Shown: positions 21,534 to 33,520, counted from the stretch's first letter. The stretch is DNA of 64,000 nucleotides from Phymorhynchus buccinoides (GCA_017654935.2 CM065698.1:33490516-33554515), one strand, 5' to 3'. Notes: generated by a model from the letters alone, not told the origin. Numbers and translations: made by a program.

Positions 21534-22957
21534 AGATGCAGTTGGGTTATAGAAACCAGCAAAGAATCATTCATAGCTGTCACAGTATGAACGGAAATTT
21601 CAAACATTTAAAAAAAAAATCAGGGCATGCTTATTATAACAATAAACACACCATCCATTGGAATTTATGGTGAATATGGAAAACAAAACACTAAAATTTA
21701 ACAAACAAAAATGTAAAAAAAAGAACCACCTTGTTCCATTATGAAATTAACAAAAGAAAAGAATCCAAAAGAAAATTATACAAGACGTCTTATCACAATA
21801 AAACAATCAAGACAATATGTGGGAAAACCACATATTCGTTGTGAACTTCTAAGTTGACATTGCTTTCCAAGGAAATAACAAAGCAGTTAAAGTGTGCATG
21901 GCATGCAGTCATTTAAAAAAGAAAACCATACATGGTGCAGATTCTGCATGCATAACAATGCACAGACATGCAAGTAACAGCCCCGATAGTAATTCAGTTA
22001 ATTGCTGAATATCCTTTTCTCTCACACACACACCCCACACCCCTGGAGAAGAAAAATGGTGCTTTACGTCCTCGTTGGTCAAAGACACATATGGGACATT
22101 TGTAAAATACAAAGATGGTGGGAACAATACTGGCTGAGATTGCAGTGCAACACCAGTAAAGTCCCGAGTTTTTTTATCAATATAGATATGTGTAGCGGTA
22201 ACCAGCCTCGGATAAACCTCATCGGCTATGGTACCGCCACAAATAAGTTTTTTTTAAAATTTTCTGCCTGACCCCCTGAAAACAAAATCCCCCCAAAACG
22301 TATTACAACCCCACCCCCCTTTCAACGTTTCGATCCCCTCCTTTTCCATCATCCCCAATCCTAACCCTGAATATGTTAAAATTGTTCGATTATGTTTAAA
22401 ACACACACACAGACACACACCCGCGCGCGTGCCTGCACACACACACACACACACCACAGATTGCATACTCATTTGGAGACGCGACACACACACACACACA
22501 CAACTCTACACAGCAAACCCATCCGCTACGTTACAGGAAAGAAACAAGGGTCTCATCTATGTTTTGTCAAATTGAAATTAAATCCAAAGAAGTCACCACA
22601 CACACACACACACAAAATTCCAAATTAAGTCCAGTTATGAGGTCAATGAAAATGCACATGTCATAAAACGCCTCTCTTACAGCTTTCAGGGAGAGAGAAA
22701 GAACAGGGAGAGGAGGAAGAGATGAGAGGAGAAGAGGAGAGATAGAGGGAGAGACGAGGGGGGAGACGAGGACGGATGAGCGAAGATGGTCGATCTGGGA
22801 CTGAGAGAGAGACGAGGGGGGGGAGTGAGAGAGAAAGAGAGAGAAGGGAAGATATAGATGTGCAGCAAAAAACATCAATAAGCAAAAACCAGGTATATTA
22901 AAGACAAAAAAAAAGAAGACATATTTTGATTTAAAAATGAAAAAGAGTATTCAATAT

Positions 22958-23031
22958 CAGGGCTCCCAATCGTCCCGCTAAAACAAGGGGTCCCAGGGAC
23001 TCCTTCCTTACAGCAAGAGGGTCCTAGAGGC
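22958..23031. mobile_element. hAT-like element R1, truncated by the gap
   Basis: TCAGGGCTCCCAATCGTCCC begins the mirror of 1265-1482, which is lost at the N run after 74 bp. Confidence 0.7.
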
Positions 23032-23531
23032 NNNNNNNNNNNNNNNNNNNNNNNNNNNNNNNNNNNNNNNNNNNNNNNNNNNNNNNNNNNNNNNNNNNNN
23101 NNNNNNNNNNNNNNNNNNNNNNNNNNNNNNNNNNNNNNNNNNNNNNNNNNNNNNNNNNNNNNNNNNNNNNNNNNNNNNNNNNNNNNNNNNNNNNNNNNNN
23201 NNNNNNNNNNNNNNNNNNNNNNNNNNNNNNNNNNNNNNNNNNNNNNNNNNNNNNNNNNNNNNNNNNNNNNNNNNNNNNNNNNNNNNNNNNNNNNNNNNNN
23301 NNNNNNNNNNNNNNNNNNNNNNNNNNNNNNNNNNNNNNNNNNNNNNNNNNNNNNNNNNNNNNNNNNNNNNNNNNNNNNNNNNNNNNNNNNNNNNNNNNNN
23401 NNNNNNNNNNNNNNNNNNNNNNNNNNNNNNNNNNNNNNNNNNNNNNNNNNNNNNNNNNNNNNNNNNNNNNNNNNNNNNNNNNNNNNNNNNNNNNNNNNNN
23501 NNNNNNNNNNNNNNNNNNNNNNNNNNNNNNN
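23032..23531. other. Assembly gap of exactly 500 N
   Basis: The run is exactly 500 N, the size of a conventional placeholder for scaffolding of unknown distance. It separates the truncated right arm of palindrome 1 from the truncated left arm of palindrome 2, so adjacency of the two loci is not proven by sequence. Confidence 0.99.
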
Positions 23532-24436
23532 TTAGATCCAATGATCCTACCTTTTACACATACCCTGGGTTCCCATTAATCGGCTTTTTCTTATTTTTTA
23601 AAATGTCGTTTTCTAAATAGGCCCCTTAAATGAGAGATGCTGTTATGTCCTTGTGCTGTAGAGTTTTTTGTTCAGTCTTGTTTGTCTCTGAAGTTCTGAT
23701 GTTTGAAATAGATCTCTTGCTGGGAAGACTACGACTTTTAGACACTGCAAGGTCTGGAGTAGACTGCGTGACTGTGATACTCATGGGTGCAAACTCCGCC
23801 CAAAAATTGGAAAAAACCCTGAAAGGCAGGGTTCCCAGAGGTCCACCCTGGCCCCCGGCAGGGTACAGGGGCAGAGCCCTTTGGAGGATTTCAGTTCGGG
23901 CAACGCAGATAGAGATAGCGAGACAGAACAGTTAAATGATGACAGAGACAGTTTTTTGGTCTGATAAACCTTGTAAATGATTATATTGCCTTGGTACCAA
24001 TAATATGTCATCACCATGCTGTTTTCAAGATCCTTGAGAGAGACTTCCAGGATAGAACAACCAAGTTCAATATGCCCCAAATCGCTTGTGGTCAAATTTT
24101 GTTGTTCTTTTTTGTTGAATAACAATTTTTTAAAACAAGTTCATTTTCTGGTCAAATTAAAAAAACACTGAAATCAGTGTAAAAAACTGAAAGAGTAGCA
24201 CCCATGAATACTTGAAGACTTATTTGGGGTATCCTTTTGCCAGTGTGTGTATTTATTCGCGGCGAGAGGAGAGAAAATACAGAGAAAGAACGGATCAACA
24301 AAAGCCTCTTCTTTCAATGGATTACCTTGATCCTCTCCGACATGGGGGAAAACGTGGATATTGCTGTCTGTTCTTGATGTGATATGTACAGTGGGGTGTT
24401 AGTCACAGGTCTGTCTATCTGATGTTTCTCCTCAAG

Positions 24437-24866
24437 CAGGGCTGCCTACCCCCTGTTGCAGTTTCCAGGGACAAACTGCTTTAAAAACCAGGGACAGAGA
24501 CTTATTTCCAGGGACAAACATCGCAATGTCAGGGCGTCATGAAATATATTTTGTGATCTAGCAACATTTCTGCAGCTCTTGATATTTGGGAGCAGTCTTT
24601 TGGTTGCTTTTTTATGTTAACATGCTTCTATAATCGAGATCTTTTGGTGTTCAGTAACCTAACAGAAGAAAATTTTAAGCAGTGCATGTTGTCCCTGTTA
24701 GTAAGGTTAGGTAACAAGCCAAGTGACTGCTCTACAAAAGTTTTGATTCTACTCAGTTTCTAGGGACGCCAAACAGAGAAAGTGGATTCCAGGGACAGGG
24801 TGCCATTTTAACTGTTTCCAGGGACACATACCCCTTAGGGGGGGGGGGGGACGGTAGGCAGCCCTG
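24437..24866. mobile_element. hAT-like element R2 (CAGGGCTGCCTACC ends)
   Basis: CAGGGCTGCCTACCCCCTG at the left and GGTAGGCAGCCCTG at the right, flanked by CTCAAG (24431-24436, 24867-24872). TTCCAGGGACAAAC-type repeats lie near both ends. A fragment is at 5630-5740 (and 18660-18770), and the noisy mirror is about 48511-48995. Confidence 0.68.
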
Positions 24867-25694
24867 CTCAAGCCAATTACCAAGTGCCTTAAAATTCATC
24901 TACATCACTCTTCTGGATCTATGTCTCCTATCAAGGGAGGTTTGTTTTCTTTCAGCAAATAATTCGGTGAAATTTCGTTTTCGTTTCAATTTTGTCATTG
25001 TGAAATTTCGTTGCAATATGAGTTTTGTCGTTTTTGTTCTCTTTGTGGTACGATTCATTTTTGCTGCTTCATCGACGATCATTCTATTCATTTCTATCAT
25101 ATCGTCTGGAGAGTTACCTTTGCTGGTCTTTTTTTGTTTTATTTTAGGAAACCTCTGAAGTCAAGAGTTACCGACCCACAGTTGTTGTTTTAAAACAGGT
25201 ATTCAGCCAGCTATTTGCTACTGCAAAGAACACCTTTTGCAAGAGTGAATGCCCTTGGTGGGGTGGGGGGAGATGGTTGCGCACTGACCAAACAAGGGAA
25301 TAACTCATCGCCAATAACCCTATTTGAGGCCAATAAAAATGGCTGCCTTTCGACCATGTTTATTAGTGTAATGCGTGCGCAGGAGAGGATTGTGTTCACT
25401 AGATGGGGGGGGGGTGAGAGGTGTGTGTGTGAGTATGTGTCTTTGAGTTGTGAGTACACGTGAGTGCTTTGTGTATTTGAGTGCGTGCGTTTGTGTATAT
25501 GTGTGCGTGCGTGCGTCCTTCTGTGCGCGGGTTTGTACAAGTGTATGATTGAGTAAGTTTGTGTGCGCTTTAGTGCGAATGTGTTTTCTGTGTGTTTTAT
25601 TAAATGTGTGTGGGGTGTGTGTGTGCATGTCTGTGTGCTAGAATGTGTTCATGCTCGTGCGTGCAAGTACGTGCGTGTGCGTCTGTTTTGCGTG

Positions 25695-25780
25695 TGTGAG
25701 TGTTTCAATACTGATTGTAAAGCGCTTTGTGCTCGATAAAAAAAGCTATATAAATATCCGTTTATTATTATATATTATTA
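25695..25780 (+). mobile_element. L2-like LINE 3' tail
   Basis: TGTAAAGCGCTTTGTGCTCG and AAGCTATATAAATATC followed by an ATT-rich tail resemble the 3' ends of L2-type LINEs. A roughly 80-bp sequence beginning AGAGTGAATGCCCTTG occurs on both sides (25240-25330 and 25781-25870), bracketing a GT-rich stretch. The mirror tail is near 47625-47690. Confidence 0.45.
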
Positions 25781-26079
25781 AGAGTGAATGCCCTTGTCCG
25801 CACTGACCAGCAAGGGCTTCACTCTCGCTGTCAAGGGCGTTAATAACCCTAGTTGCAGAGGCCAATAGAGCTAACACAGCTATGTTGATCATTGGACTGA
25901 AAGTATTTTGAATTGGAACGAAGACCTGCGTCTTTCTTTCTTTGTGTAACAGTTGTTATTAGATCCTCTACAGCCTCAACTACTGAACCAGTCATATTGA
26001 AACTTGGACGAACTGTCCCCATTGTCTTGACATTGATGCGTGTTATGCAAGTTTAGCTAAAGATTCATTGCAGGCACCA

Positions 26080-26337
26080 ATAACATATGAGTCGTATCCT
26101 CTGATAACCGCGGTAAAAGAGCCATCAAGGACCCAGACTGTTAGAGGGACAACGCTGAAATCAGTTCTCAATATTACCGAAAAGGCTTAAAGCAGCGATA
26201 AATTACTTTTAAATGCCATTTAACAGAAAAGATAACACTCAATAAAGAGGCAAAACCTCTGACAGTAGAAGCCAAAACTCTGTCAGAATTCTTAATCCTC
26301 TGAAATCCTCTGAAATCCTCTGACAATTCTGATACCT
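26080..26337. mobile_element. MITE C copy
   Basis: CCTCTGATAACCGCGGTAAA at the left and CTGACAATTCTGATACCTGA at the right match MITE C; internal CCTCTGACAGTAGAAGCC is shared. TCCTCTGAAA is duplicated in tandem near 26294-26320. A mirror lies at about 46983-47290 with many insertions. Confidence 0.65.
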
Positions 26338-26734
26338 GAGTTGAAAGCAGAAAAGGTTCTTTTGATACAAATGAGCATTCCTATTGTATAGTATTAGAAT
26401 TTCCCCTGCAGCTAATTCGTAGGGTGAGCCTGGCTGAGCACAGTGTTTGTGACAGCTACATGGTTAAGACTTAGCAAGACCCAAGCCCGTGTCATAAACA
26501 GATCATTAGAACTCACACTACACCCCTATTTTCATGGCACGGTTTCTCAAGTGACATGCTCCGTGGATGACGGACACTGCACTGCTGACAGAGAAAGATC
26601 TGGGAGTGTGAGTTTGTATGGTTTGCCGTCGTGTTTCTGCATACTTCCTACTGCAGTTAGTATTAGGGTCTCTCCTGGTATTGCAGTGCCTCCAGGATGG
26701 ACCCACTATCTGTATTTCTATAAATATCCTGTAT

Positions 26735-27125
26735 TAATTGTACCTGTCCCAGGTAGGAGGGATGTTTTCTTCAAATAGTTTTCAACCCGTTGGGATACTG
26801 TGGGAGGTCTTTCGGACAATGTTCCCCCAGGCCCCCGCCCCCCCGCCCCCCCGTCTTGAAGTTCTGTGCTTGTAGCTATCTCTAATCTGTTCAATCTCTT
26901 TGACCCTGCCTTTTCCCTATGCTGACTGTCCTCTACTATCATTCTCTCTTACTGGTCCAATCTCCTGCAGATTTTTTCTATAAATGCTTACAAAGATTTC
27001 TTTAGCCACGAAGTAAAACATTGCTGGGCCTAACGATTTCTTAGTTTAGGCGCTTAACGGCATCATGATGCGTCTACACTCATATGACAAGAATTTGTCT
27101 TAGCGAAACGAAGAAGAAGAATAGG
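26735..27125 (-). repeat. Dispersed repeat G with (GAA)n end
   Basis: Landmarks shared by copies are CCCGTTGGGATACTG, CTTTGACCCTGCCTTTTCCC, TCTTACTGGTCCA, GGGCCTAACGATTTCTTAGT and CGAAACGAAGAAGAAGAA at the end. Other copies are about 33130-33500, 46095-46460 (mirror), 51035-51365 and 63100-63312. Confidence 0.65.
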
Positions 27126-27743
27126 TTTTTTCTTCTTTCCTTTCTCATACCAGCCCTGTCATCTCCACCTTGTATTATTTTCTTGACACGTTCCCTTATC
27201 TGAATTATCTGCGGTTTTTTCGGTCTCTCTCTCTCTCTCTCTCTCTCTTTCTCATTGTCTGTCAGTCTCTCTCTCTCTCTCTCTCTCTGTGTTTTAAATG
27301 TGCACATTTCTAAGTTGATGTAATGAATTTTAATGATAATTATATTTGGTTGGTATCATTTCGTTTCACACGTTTTATGATTAATGTTCTTTCAGTTATG
27401 TTGTATATCTGTCATGTTGTTGCACCTAACCTGAATTTCTCTTTTGGAGATATTAACGAGAAACTTGAACTTGAGGAACCATTTGATATAATTACTAGGT
27501 GGTCAGATGCTAATGTGGTTAAGTTATGTTGTTTACATCCCCATGGAGAACTAAGGCTAGGCGCACGTCAAGGCTATAAACAACATAACGATAACCATTT
27601 AATAGCTGGATACATTCATAGCAGCAGGTTTCTTGTTAATGTCAGCAGCAAAACTGAGAAAGGTCCAATAACTTAATCTATTACGCAGAAGTGTTTGCAT
27701 TGGTAAGTTTGTGTTTTTCCTCTCTCTACGCTCTCTCTTCTCT

Positions 27744-27776
<33 letters not shown>

Positions 27777-28286
27777 CCTCTCTCTCCTCTCTCGAAGTAT
27801 GATTGAACTTGGAAAATTTAAAAAGGAAGTGTGTGTCTACAAAGTGTGTGTGTGTGGGAGACAGAGGGAGAAAGAGAGAATGAATACGAATATGAATGTT
27901 TTGTTGAGGGTGTTGCCGGTAAAATGGATAAGCTACAAAAGTTTCTTTGCACCATGCCCCTCTCACACTTTCACACCATGCATCAAGAGAGAGAGAACAT
28001 GAATGCTTGTGTGTGTGTGTGTGCATGCATGCATGTCTGTGTGTTTGCTTGCTTGCTTTCATATGGCATGCCTTCAAGAGAACAAGTAAATTTTATTTTG
28101 TTTCTTTCATTTCTTCTTTTTTAACTTTAAAGCATTTGTTTGTTGTTTTAGAGTTATTGAATTGTACATGTTTATAATTTTGACATTTTCATGATTGAGG
28201 GCCAACCTGAACAAAAATGTTTTGTCAAGGGATTATTTTTTCGTCTTTTTTGAAAAAAATTTCACTACTTCTTGCTTTTAATTCAT

Positions 28287-28345
28287 TTTAATAAATTCTT
28301 CATCATTTGATGACATGTGAATAAATTCTTCATCATTTGATGACT
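28287..28345 (+). repeat. Tandem duplication of about 30 bp
   Basis: ATAAATTCTTCATCATTTGA followed by TGAC occurs twice in a row. The mirror at 44836-44897 has the same doubling. Confidence 0.8.
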
Positions 28346-28463
28346 TCATAGATTATGACATATAACATTTCTGTTAAATAATGTATGGTGACTTTGAAAA
28401 ACTGCTAAAGTGTAATGTAATGTGACACAAAAAAGATTAACTATTGAGTGCACAGTGCATATA

Positions 28464-28874
28464 TGACCCAGCACCACGAAAGGGACATTAAGTCGCTGAG
28501 CTAGTTTCTCAACAACAGGCTTGCAAAGTCAAAAATCTTATTTTTGATCAATTTTGAGTTATAGGTATTTTTGTGTTCTCTAACATCTTATCTTTCATAT
28601 TTAATAAAGGACAATCTTGAATATTGTTTCTAAATGGTCTTATAAGTGCTTTAAAACGAGTAGGTCAATGCATTTTCTTCACCTAGGCTAGAATTTAGAG
28701 ACTGTTTTCTCAAAACTGAAGCCGACGCTCACCCTACTAACTTTAATTGCTCATAACTCTCCGCGAACCGGAAAAAAGATGCCAAGAATCATTAGAAAGA
28801 GAATTTTCAAATGTATCATTTTCTCAGAATGGTCCCTTTGACACTCCTAATGTCCCTTTCGTGGTGTCGGGTCA
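28464..28874. mobile_element. MITE with TGACCC(A/G)(A/G)CACCACGAAAGGG ends
   Basis: TGACCCAGCACCACGAAAGG at the left pairs with CCTTTCGTGGTGTCGGGTCA at the right; the TIR is about 28 bp with two mismatches. AT-rich ATAT flanks both ends. The mirror is 44301-44724. Confidence 0.72.
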
Positions 28875-29157
28875 CATATCAATTCTGTGACCAGTTACAG
28901 AGGCAAAACGCTTGCGCCTCCAGGTTGTGCTCATACTTATTGCTGTACTGTGTTTAGGGCATGTCTCAAACGATATGTCTCAGAGGGACAAACCTTTTTG
29001 TTTTATTCTTTGAGGGTTCTTGAAATATGGAAAATATGGAAAATTAAAACGCTAATAAACCTGGTGCATGTGTAACATTTTCCATAGTTAAAAATAAAAA
29101 CTTATTTTATGTACTCTGTGTTTTTGTGTGTTTTGAAGAAGTTTGTCATGTGTGCCT

Positions 29158-29230
29158 GTGGTTGATGCTGTGGTTGCATGCATGTGGTTGGTGCTGTGGT
29201 TGCATGCATGTGGTTGATGCTGTGGTTGAT
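29158..29230 (+). repeat. Short tandem repeat, GTGGTTG-rich 27-bp unit
   Basis: GTGGTTGATGCTGTGGTTGC, ATGCATGTGGTTG and variants are repeated about three times. The mirror at 43913-44033 has more units, so the copy number differs between arms. Confidence 0.75.
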
Positions 29231-29611
29231 TACCCAAGGATTTATCTTCTCTTTTTTTTCAAAGCCAACAAGATCGACAACTTTGGATTAGAATAAAAAA
29301 ATTTTAAGTGTATATTTTCATGTTTATTTTTATAGATAGAATTTTGATTTCATTCTGGATCTAATATGTAAGGAGAGAATACATTTAATATCCAAACATT
29401 CATAAACATTTTATATTCTTCAACATGATATTTTTCCCATCCAAATTCAATCACAAATTACTCATTCACAATTAAAACATCTCGCAGCCAACAACATTTT
29501 ACGTAAATCGCATGTACAAAAACACCTTACATACTATGTACAATCAACCACTGAATAAAAGTGAGTATGGCGCAAAGCGTATGCACATAAAACATGATAG
29601 CACAGTTGAAG

Positions 29612-30152
29612 GTAACCCCTTGACTGCCAGAGGGAAAATGTCAAAGAAAAACATCATTGGGCAAATGACATGACATGAAAACGAGACAACTGATAGAGCC
29701 AATCTGGCAACATGGTCAGGGGATATAACTTTCTTGACTCTCTTAGAGCAAGGAAAGGCCAACATATCAGGTTATTCCTCTTCATCAGTGATGTTCATCA
29801 GGTCAGTATGTAAATACCACTGGGCATCGGAATTGTGCCAGAGGATCTGCAAATTTCTAGAGGATTAAGAATTTCTGACAGAGGATTGGCTTCTAAAACT
29901 GTCAGAGGTTTTGACTTTTTCTTTCAGCATTATTTGTTTTGGTTACAGTTTTAAACAAAAAAGTGATATTTTCTATTTTTACTATATTAAGCCTTTTTGA
30001 TTGGTGTTCTGGATCTCATTTCAGTGTTGTCCCTATTCAGTGGGGGGAACCAGATATAGCCTAGGTGACCCTTTTACGCCGCGGTTTTCAGAGGATTGGA
30101 CTTCATACTGTTCTGATGCCTGAATACGTTTGGTGGCAGTCAAGGGGGTTAA
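29612..30152. mobile_element. piggyBac-like MITE P1 with nested element
   Basis: The left end (GTAACCCCTTGACTGCCAG) has lost one base of TTAA; the right end is GGCAGTCAAGGGGGTTAA. Element C occupies 29818-30122. Removing it restores a P1 like 8293-8519. Confidence 0.75.
29818..30122. mobile_element. MITE C (CAGGCATCAGAA ends) nested in P1
   Basis: The ends are inverted versions of CAGGCATCAGAA. The flanks carry a direct repeat AATAC (29813-29817 and 30123-30127). Internal landmarks are AACCGCGGTTTTCAGAGG-like and TCAGAGGATT-rich sequence. Uninterrupted P1 copies supply the empty site, supporting real transposition with a 5-bp duplication. Confidence 0.75.
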
Positions 30153-30236
30153 GATGTCTCTTTCTCAGATGTTTCTACCAAAGAATTTCCTTCTCAATCT
30201 GTTTTGCTCTTTGACACTAGGCAGTGTGTGGAAACG

Positions 30237-31510
30237 CCAAATTATAACAATCACCATCACCACCTCTGCTTTCATGCGTCCTCTTCAATCCCACTCGCAC
30301 CACAACTAGGACAAAACTCCAAATTATAAACAATCACCATCACCACCTCTGCTTTCATGCGTCCTCTTCAATCCCACTCGCACCACTTCGGGACAAAACT
30401 CCAAATTATAACAATCACCATCACCACCTCTGCTTTCATGCGTCCTCTTCAATCCCACTCGCACCACTCGGACAAAACTCCAAATTATAACAATCACCAT
30501 CACCACCTCTGCTTTCATGTGTCCTCTTCAATCCCACTCGCACCACTCGGACAAAACTCCAAATTATAACAATCACTATCACCACCTCTGCTTTCATGCG
30601 TCCTCTTCAATCCCACTCGCACCACTCGGACAAAACTCCAAATTATAACAATCACCATCACCACCTCTGCTTTCATGTGTCCTCTTCAATCCCACTCGCA
30701 CCACTCGGACAAAACTCCAAATTATAACAATCACCATCACCACCTCATGCTTTCATGTGTCCTCTTCAATCCCACTCGCACCACACATGGACAAAACTCC
30801 AAATTATAACAATCACTATCACCACCTCTGCTTTCATGCGTCCTCTTCAATCCCACTCGCACCACTCGGACAAAACTCCAAATTATAACAATCACCATCA
30901 CCACCTCTGCTTTCATGCGTCCTCTTCAATCCCACTCGCACCACTCGGACAAAACTCCAAATTATAACAATCACTATCACCACCTCTGCTTTCATTCGCG
31001 TCAAAACTCCAAATTATAACAATCAATCACCACCTCTGCTTTCGTCCTCTTCAATCCCACTCGCACCACCAGGACAAAACTCCAAATTATAACAATCACT
31101 ATCACCACCTCTGCTTTCATGCGTCCTCTTCAATCCCACTCGCACCACTCGGACAAAACTCCAAATTATAACAATCACTATCACCACCTCTGCTTTCATG
31201 CGTCCTCTTCAATCCCACTCGCACCACTCGGACAAAACTCCAAATTATAACAATCACTATCACCACCTCTGCTTTCATGCGTCCTCTTCAATCCCACTCG
31301 CACCACTCGGACAAAACTCCAAATTATAACAATCACTATCACCACCTCTGCTTTCATGGCGTCCTCTTTCAATCCCACTCTGCACCACTCGGACCTCCAA
31401 ATTATTCAATCAGTCCCACTCGCACCACTCGGACAAAACTCCAAATTATAACAATCACTATCACCACCTCTGCTTTCATGTGTCCTCTTCAATCCCACTC
31501 GCACCACTCA
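30237..31510 (+). repeat. 79-bp minisatellite, about 16 units
   Basis: The unit contains ACAATCACCATCACCACCTC, TGCTTTCATGCGTCCTCTTC and CCCACTCGCACCACTCGG, with a period of 79 bp. Some units near 31000-31060 and 31360-31420 are shortened. It begins immediately 3' of the PEX2 stop codon. Because 79 is not a multiple of three, the His-rich frames within it are not protein repeats. Confidence 0.92.
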
Positions 31511-31521
31511 GACAAAACGAA

Positions 31522-31647
31522 TCAGGACGTTTTCTCTGGCTGCAGCACAGTCATGCAGACTGGCGTAGGGGAGATAACTGCAGCCCCAGTGGTGGCCCCT
31601 GCTCCACAGGCGGGGCAGGTGTAGTTAGGGTCTGCCTTCACGTTGCT
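31522..31647 (-). CDS. PEX2: PEX2, terminal exon with RING C-terminus
   Basis: After a CTTTCAG acceptor the frame continues SNVKADPNYTCPACG and runs 41 codons to TGA at 31522-31524. The CPAC pair supplies the last two RING zinc ligands and the tail matches PEX2 in position and length. It joins the previous exon in phase 0 (FCIA to SNVK), separated by a 1.87-kb intron. The stop lies just outside the 79-bp minisatellite ending near 31510, so the array begins almost immediately after the coding sequence. Confidence 0.9.
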   Translation of the reverse strand, partial: SNVKADPNYTCPACGAGATTGAAVISPTPVCMTVLQPEKTS

Positions 31648-31712
31648 CTGAAAGTGAAACGCCCAGCACAGTGAGGGCGATACAGTAGAAACCAGCTAAC
31701 TCAAAAACGGGT

Positions 31713-31865
31713 TACAGTGGAACCTCCCTTATAAGACCTCCCATATAAGACCTACTTCTCTGAGACTTTGCCCTTCTTTGTAAGTATTATAATTACCTCT
31801 GAATTATTATATTTACCTCAGTTTGGATGATTTTTTGAAGGTCTTATAAGGGAGGTTCTTCTGTA
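31713..31865. mobile_element. pogo-like MITE T, short copy next to PEX2 terminal exon
   Basis: TACAGTGGAACCTCCCTTAT at the left and AAGGGAGGTTCTTCTGTA at the right, in the PEX2 intron 66 bp from the acceptor side of the terminal exon. The noisy mirror is about 41225-41400. Confidence 0.7.
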
Positions 31866-32814
31866 GTACCACACAACAAATGGGATAATTCACAATAATT
31901 TGGGGGTCCAAAATTTATCTTTATGGCAAAAAAGGTTTACCAAAAATCTCAAAAATATCAGCTATCGGCGCGAAATAAAAATCAATCTAGTCTTTAAATT
32001 GCAAGACTTCCATTGTATGACTCCGTGTGGTGTGTGTGTGTGTTTGTGCATGTGTGATAGTCTGTTGGGGTGTGTGTATAAGGGTCTGCCTTTAGGTTGC
32101 TCTGAAAAGTACCACATCATGAGGGTGAAGTGATTTTGTGTGTGTGCATGTGAGCGAGTACATAAGTGCATGGTTTAAACTGCTTCCGTCTCAGGACGGA
32201 AATCCTTTTTTTTAACAATTGGTACAGACAGAATTTGTTTTTTATATTTTTTTTATTTCAACAACAAAATAATAATATTAGGGGAAAAAATGCGGCTTTG
32301 CGGTAAGCAAAAACCCGACTGCCGCATAAACACGGATTTCGGTTTCAGTTTAACAGAAACGGAAATGCTTGCTGGTCCGTGTCCTGCCAAGAGTAAACCC
32401 TGTAGGGACCATATTTTCCTGTTGACCAAGAGGTGAAGTGATCATTCATTCATCAAAAAAAGGGGGGGGGGGGGGAATCATTTGCGATCGACGCGTCGAA
32501 AAAGACCCCGATGTAACGATCTGGGGGGGGTACGTTACAAATATTCTTGTTTTGTTTTCTCAAATTCTCTCCCTCCCTCCCCCCTGCTCTCTCTCTCTCT
32601 CTCTCTTTCATCAAAAATAGATGTTTCTCTGTAGATCTTCTCTTCTTTAGAAATTGGAGCGTACTAATTATTTTTTGTTTTGTGACTTTTCAACGTGAAC
32701 TGTAGATTATGACAATATCTGTTCTAACTAAATAGACAACAGCTGAGACAGTGACAGTAAACATATCTGTATAAGAGCCCTGATTATTCATCCAAATTGC
32801 TTGAAATTGATTAA

Positions 32815-32960
32815 AAGTGCTCAGTTTCGGGGGGGGGCGGCTTTGCCCCCTGATGCCCCAATAGGGGCTCTGCCCCTATACCCCACTGGTAGCCTGGGCC
32901 GGCGAGAGGCCCCAGGAACCAATGCCCCATTTCCTTTTTTGGAAAATTGAGAGGTTTAAC
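32815..32960. repeat. Dispersed repeat with GGGGCTCTGCCCCTATACCC
   Basis: GCTTTGCCCCCTGATGCCCC and GGGGCTCTGCCCCTATACCC recur in the mirror (39860-39975). Shorter relatives are at 23818-23885 and 49550-49640 (GGGGCTCTGCCCCTGTACCC). It is probably part of the R1/R2-type short elements. Confidence 0.5.
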
Positions 32961-33129
32961 CCTTGCTTCAAGTATAGTTTTTGTGTTTTCTCTTTTATTG
33001 CTTGCATGCATTTTCTTAACCCTGAAACAACATGCTTCATATTCACTACGTCCTAAATTCCCCACCCGCCACTCTTCTCTGCCCACCTCCCCGTCTGCCC
33101 ACCGCGCCACGCCCCTCCTCTGTCTTCTT

Positions 33130-33500
33130 CTTTGTCGATTGATTGGGGGCTCAGACAGTTTCCTCGTCATGAGCATAGATTGCGTCCATGCGCCATGTTT
33201 CTCTGTTACGTTTCTATATACATGTGCCTAAATAAGAAATATCTAGGCCCAGCATGTCGTCGTCTTCAGATGAAGAAAAATCTTTGTAAGAGCTTCTAGA
33301 ACAAAGGCAGGAGAATGGACCAGTAAGGAAGAAAGAAATTAGATGACAGTAAGCAAAAGGAAAAGGCAGAGTCAAAAGGAAAGGGCAGAGTCAAAGAGAG
33401 TGACAGATTAGAGGAAGTTACAAGCACAGAACTTCCAGAAGGTGGGGGAACTATTTGTACAAACGACAGACACACACAGACACGGTATCCCCATGAGGGA
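33130..33500 (+). repeat. Dispersed repeat G, copy near PEX2
   Basis: TTCCTCGTCATGAGCATAG, TAGGCCCAGCATG, GGCAGAGTCAAAGAGAGTGA and GGTATCCCCATGAGGGA. AAAGGCAGAGTCAAAAGG is tandemly doubled at 33358-33390. It ends 20 bp from the PEX2 exon donor. Confidence 0.6.
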
Positions 33501-33520
33501 CTCCCTATTCAGCAACTCAC

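Larger units (their letters stand above)
17503..22957. other. Non-coding, right-arm mirror of 1483-6897
   Basis: Reverse complement of the left arm with small indels. At 22690-22860 a CT/GA-rich sequence replaces about 150 bp of complex sequence found at 1585-1735, so that interval differs completely between arms. Confidence 0.7.
1408..23031. repeat. Giant palindrome 1 (arms about 10.9 and 10.7 kb)
   Basis: The right half is the reverse complement of the left half throughout. Matched anchors are 1408/23031, 1480/22960, 2861/21533, 4704/19690, 6898/17502, 9120/15299, 10387/14151 and 11081/13533. The turn is at 12332-12340, a 9-nt spacer flanked by inverted copies of GCAGTAAC. Paired positions sum to 24400-24670, so the arms drift by small indels and by several insertions of 80-230 bp. 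The right arm stops at the N gap, so the palindrome may be longer. It is either a genuine inverted duplication or a head-to-head join of two haplotypes. The reverse-complement relation itself is certain. Confidence 0.95.
23532..28463. other. Non-coding, outer left arm of palindrome 2
   Basis: No exon recognised. It contains R2, L2-like tail, MITE C, repeat G, CT microsatellites (27220-27290, 27718-27795) and GT-rich sequence (25420-25690). Confidence 0.6.

Noticed and set aside
30237..31510. Regular repeats resembling a CRISPR array
   Set aside because: The 79-bp units abut without unique spacers and the host is eukaryotic; it is a minisatellite.
30237..31624. Long frames with His-rich repeats in the tandem array
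   Set aside because: They exist because the 79-bp unit shifts through all frames; there is no start, splice or domain support.
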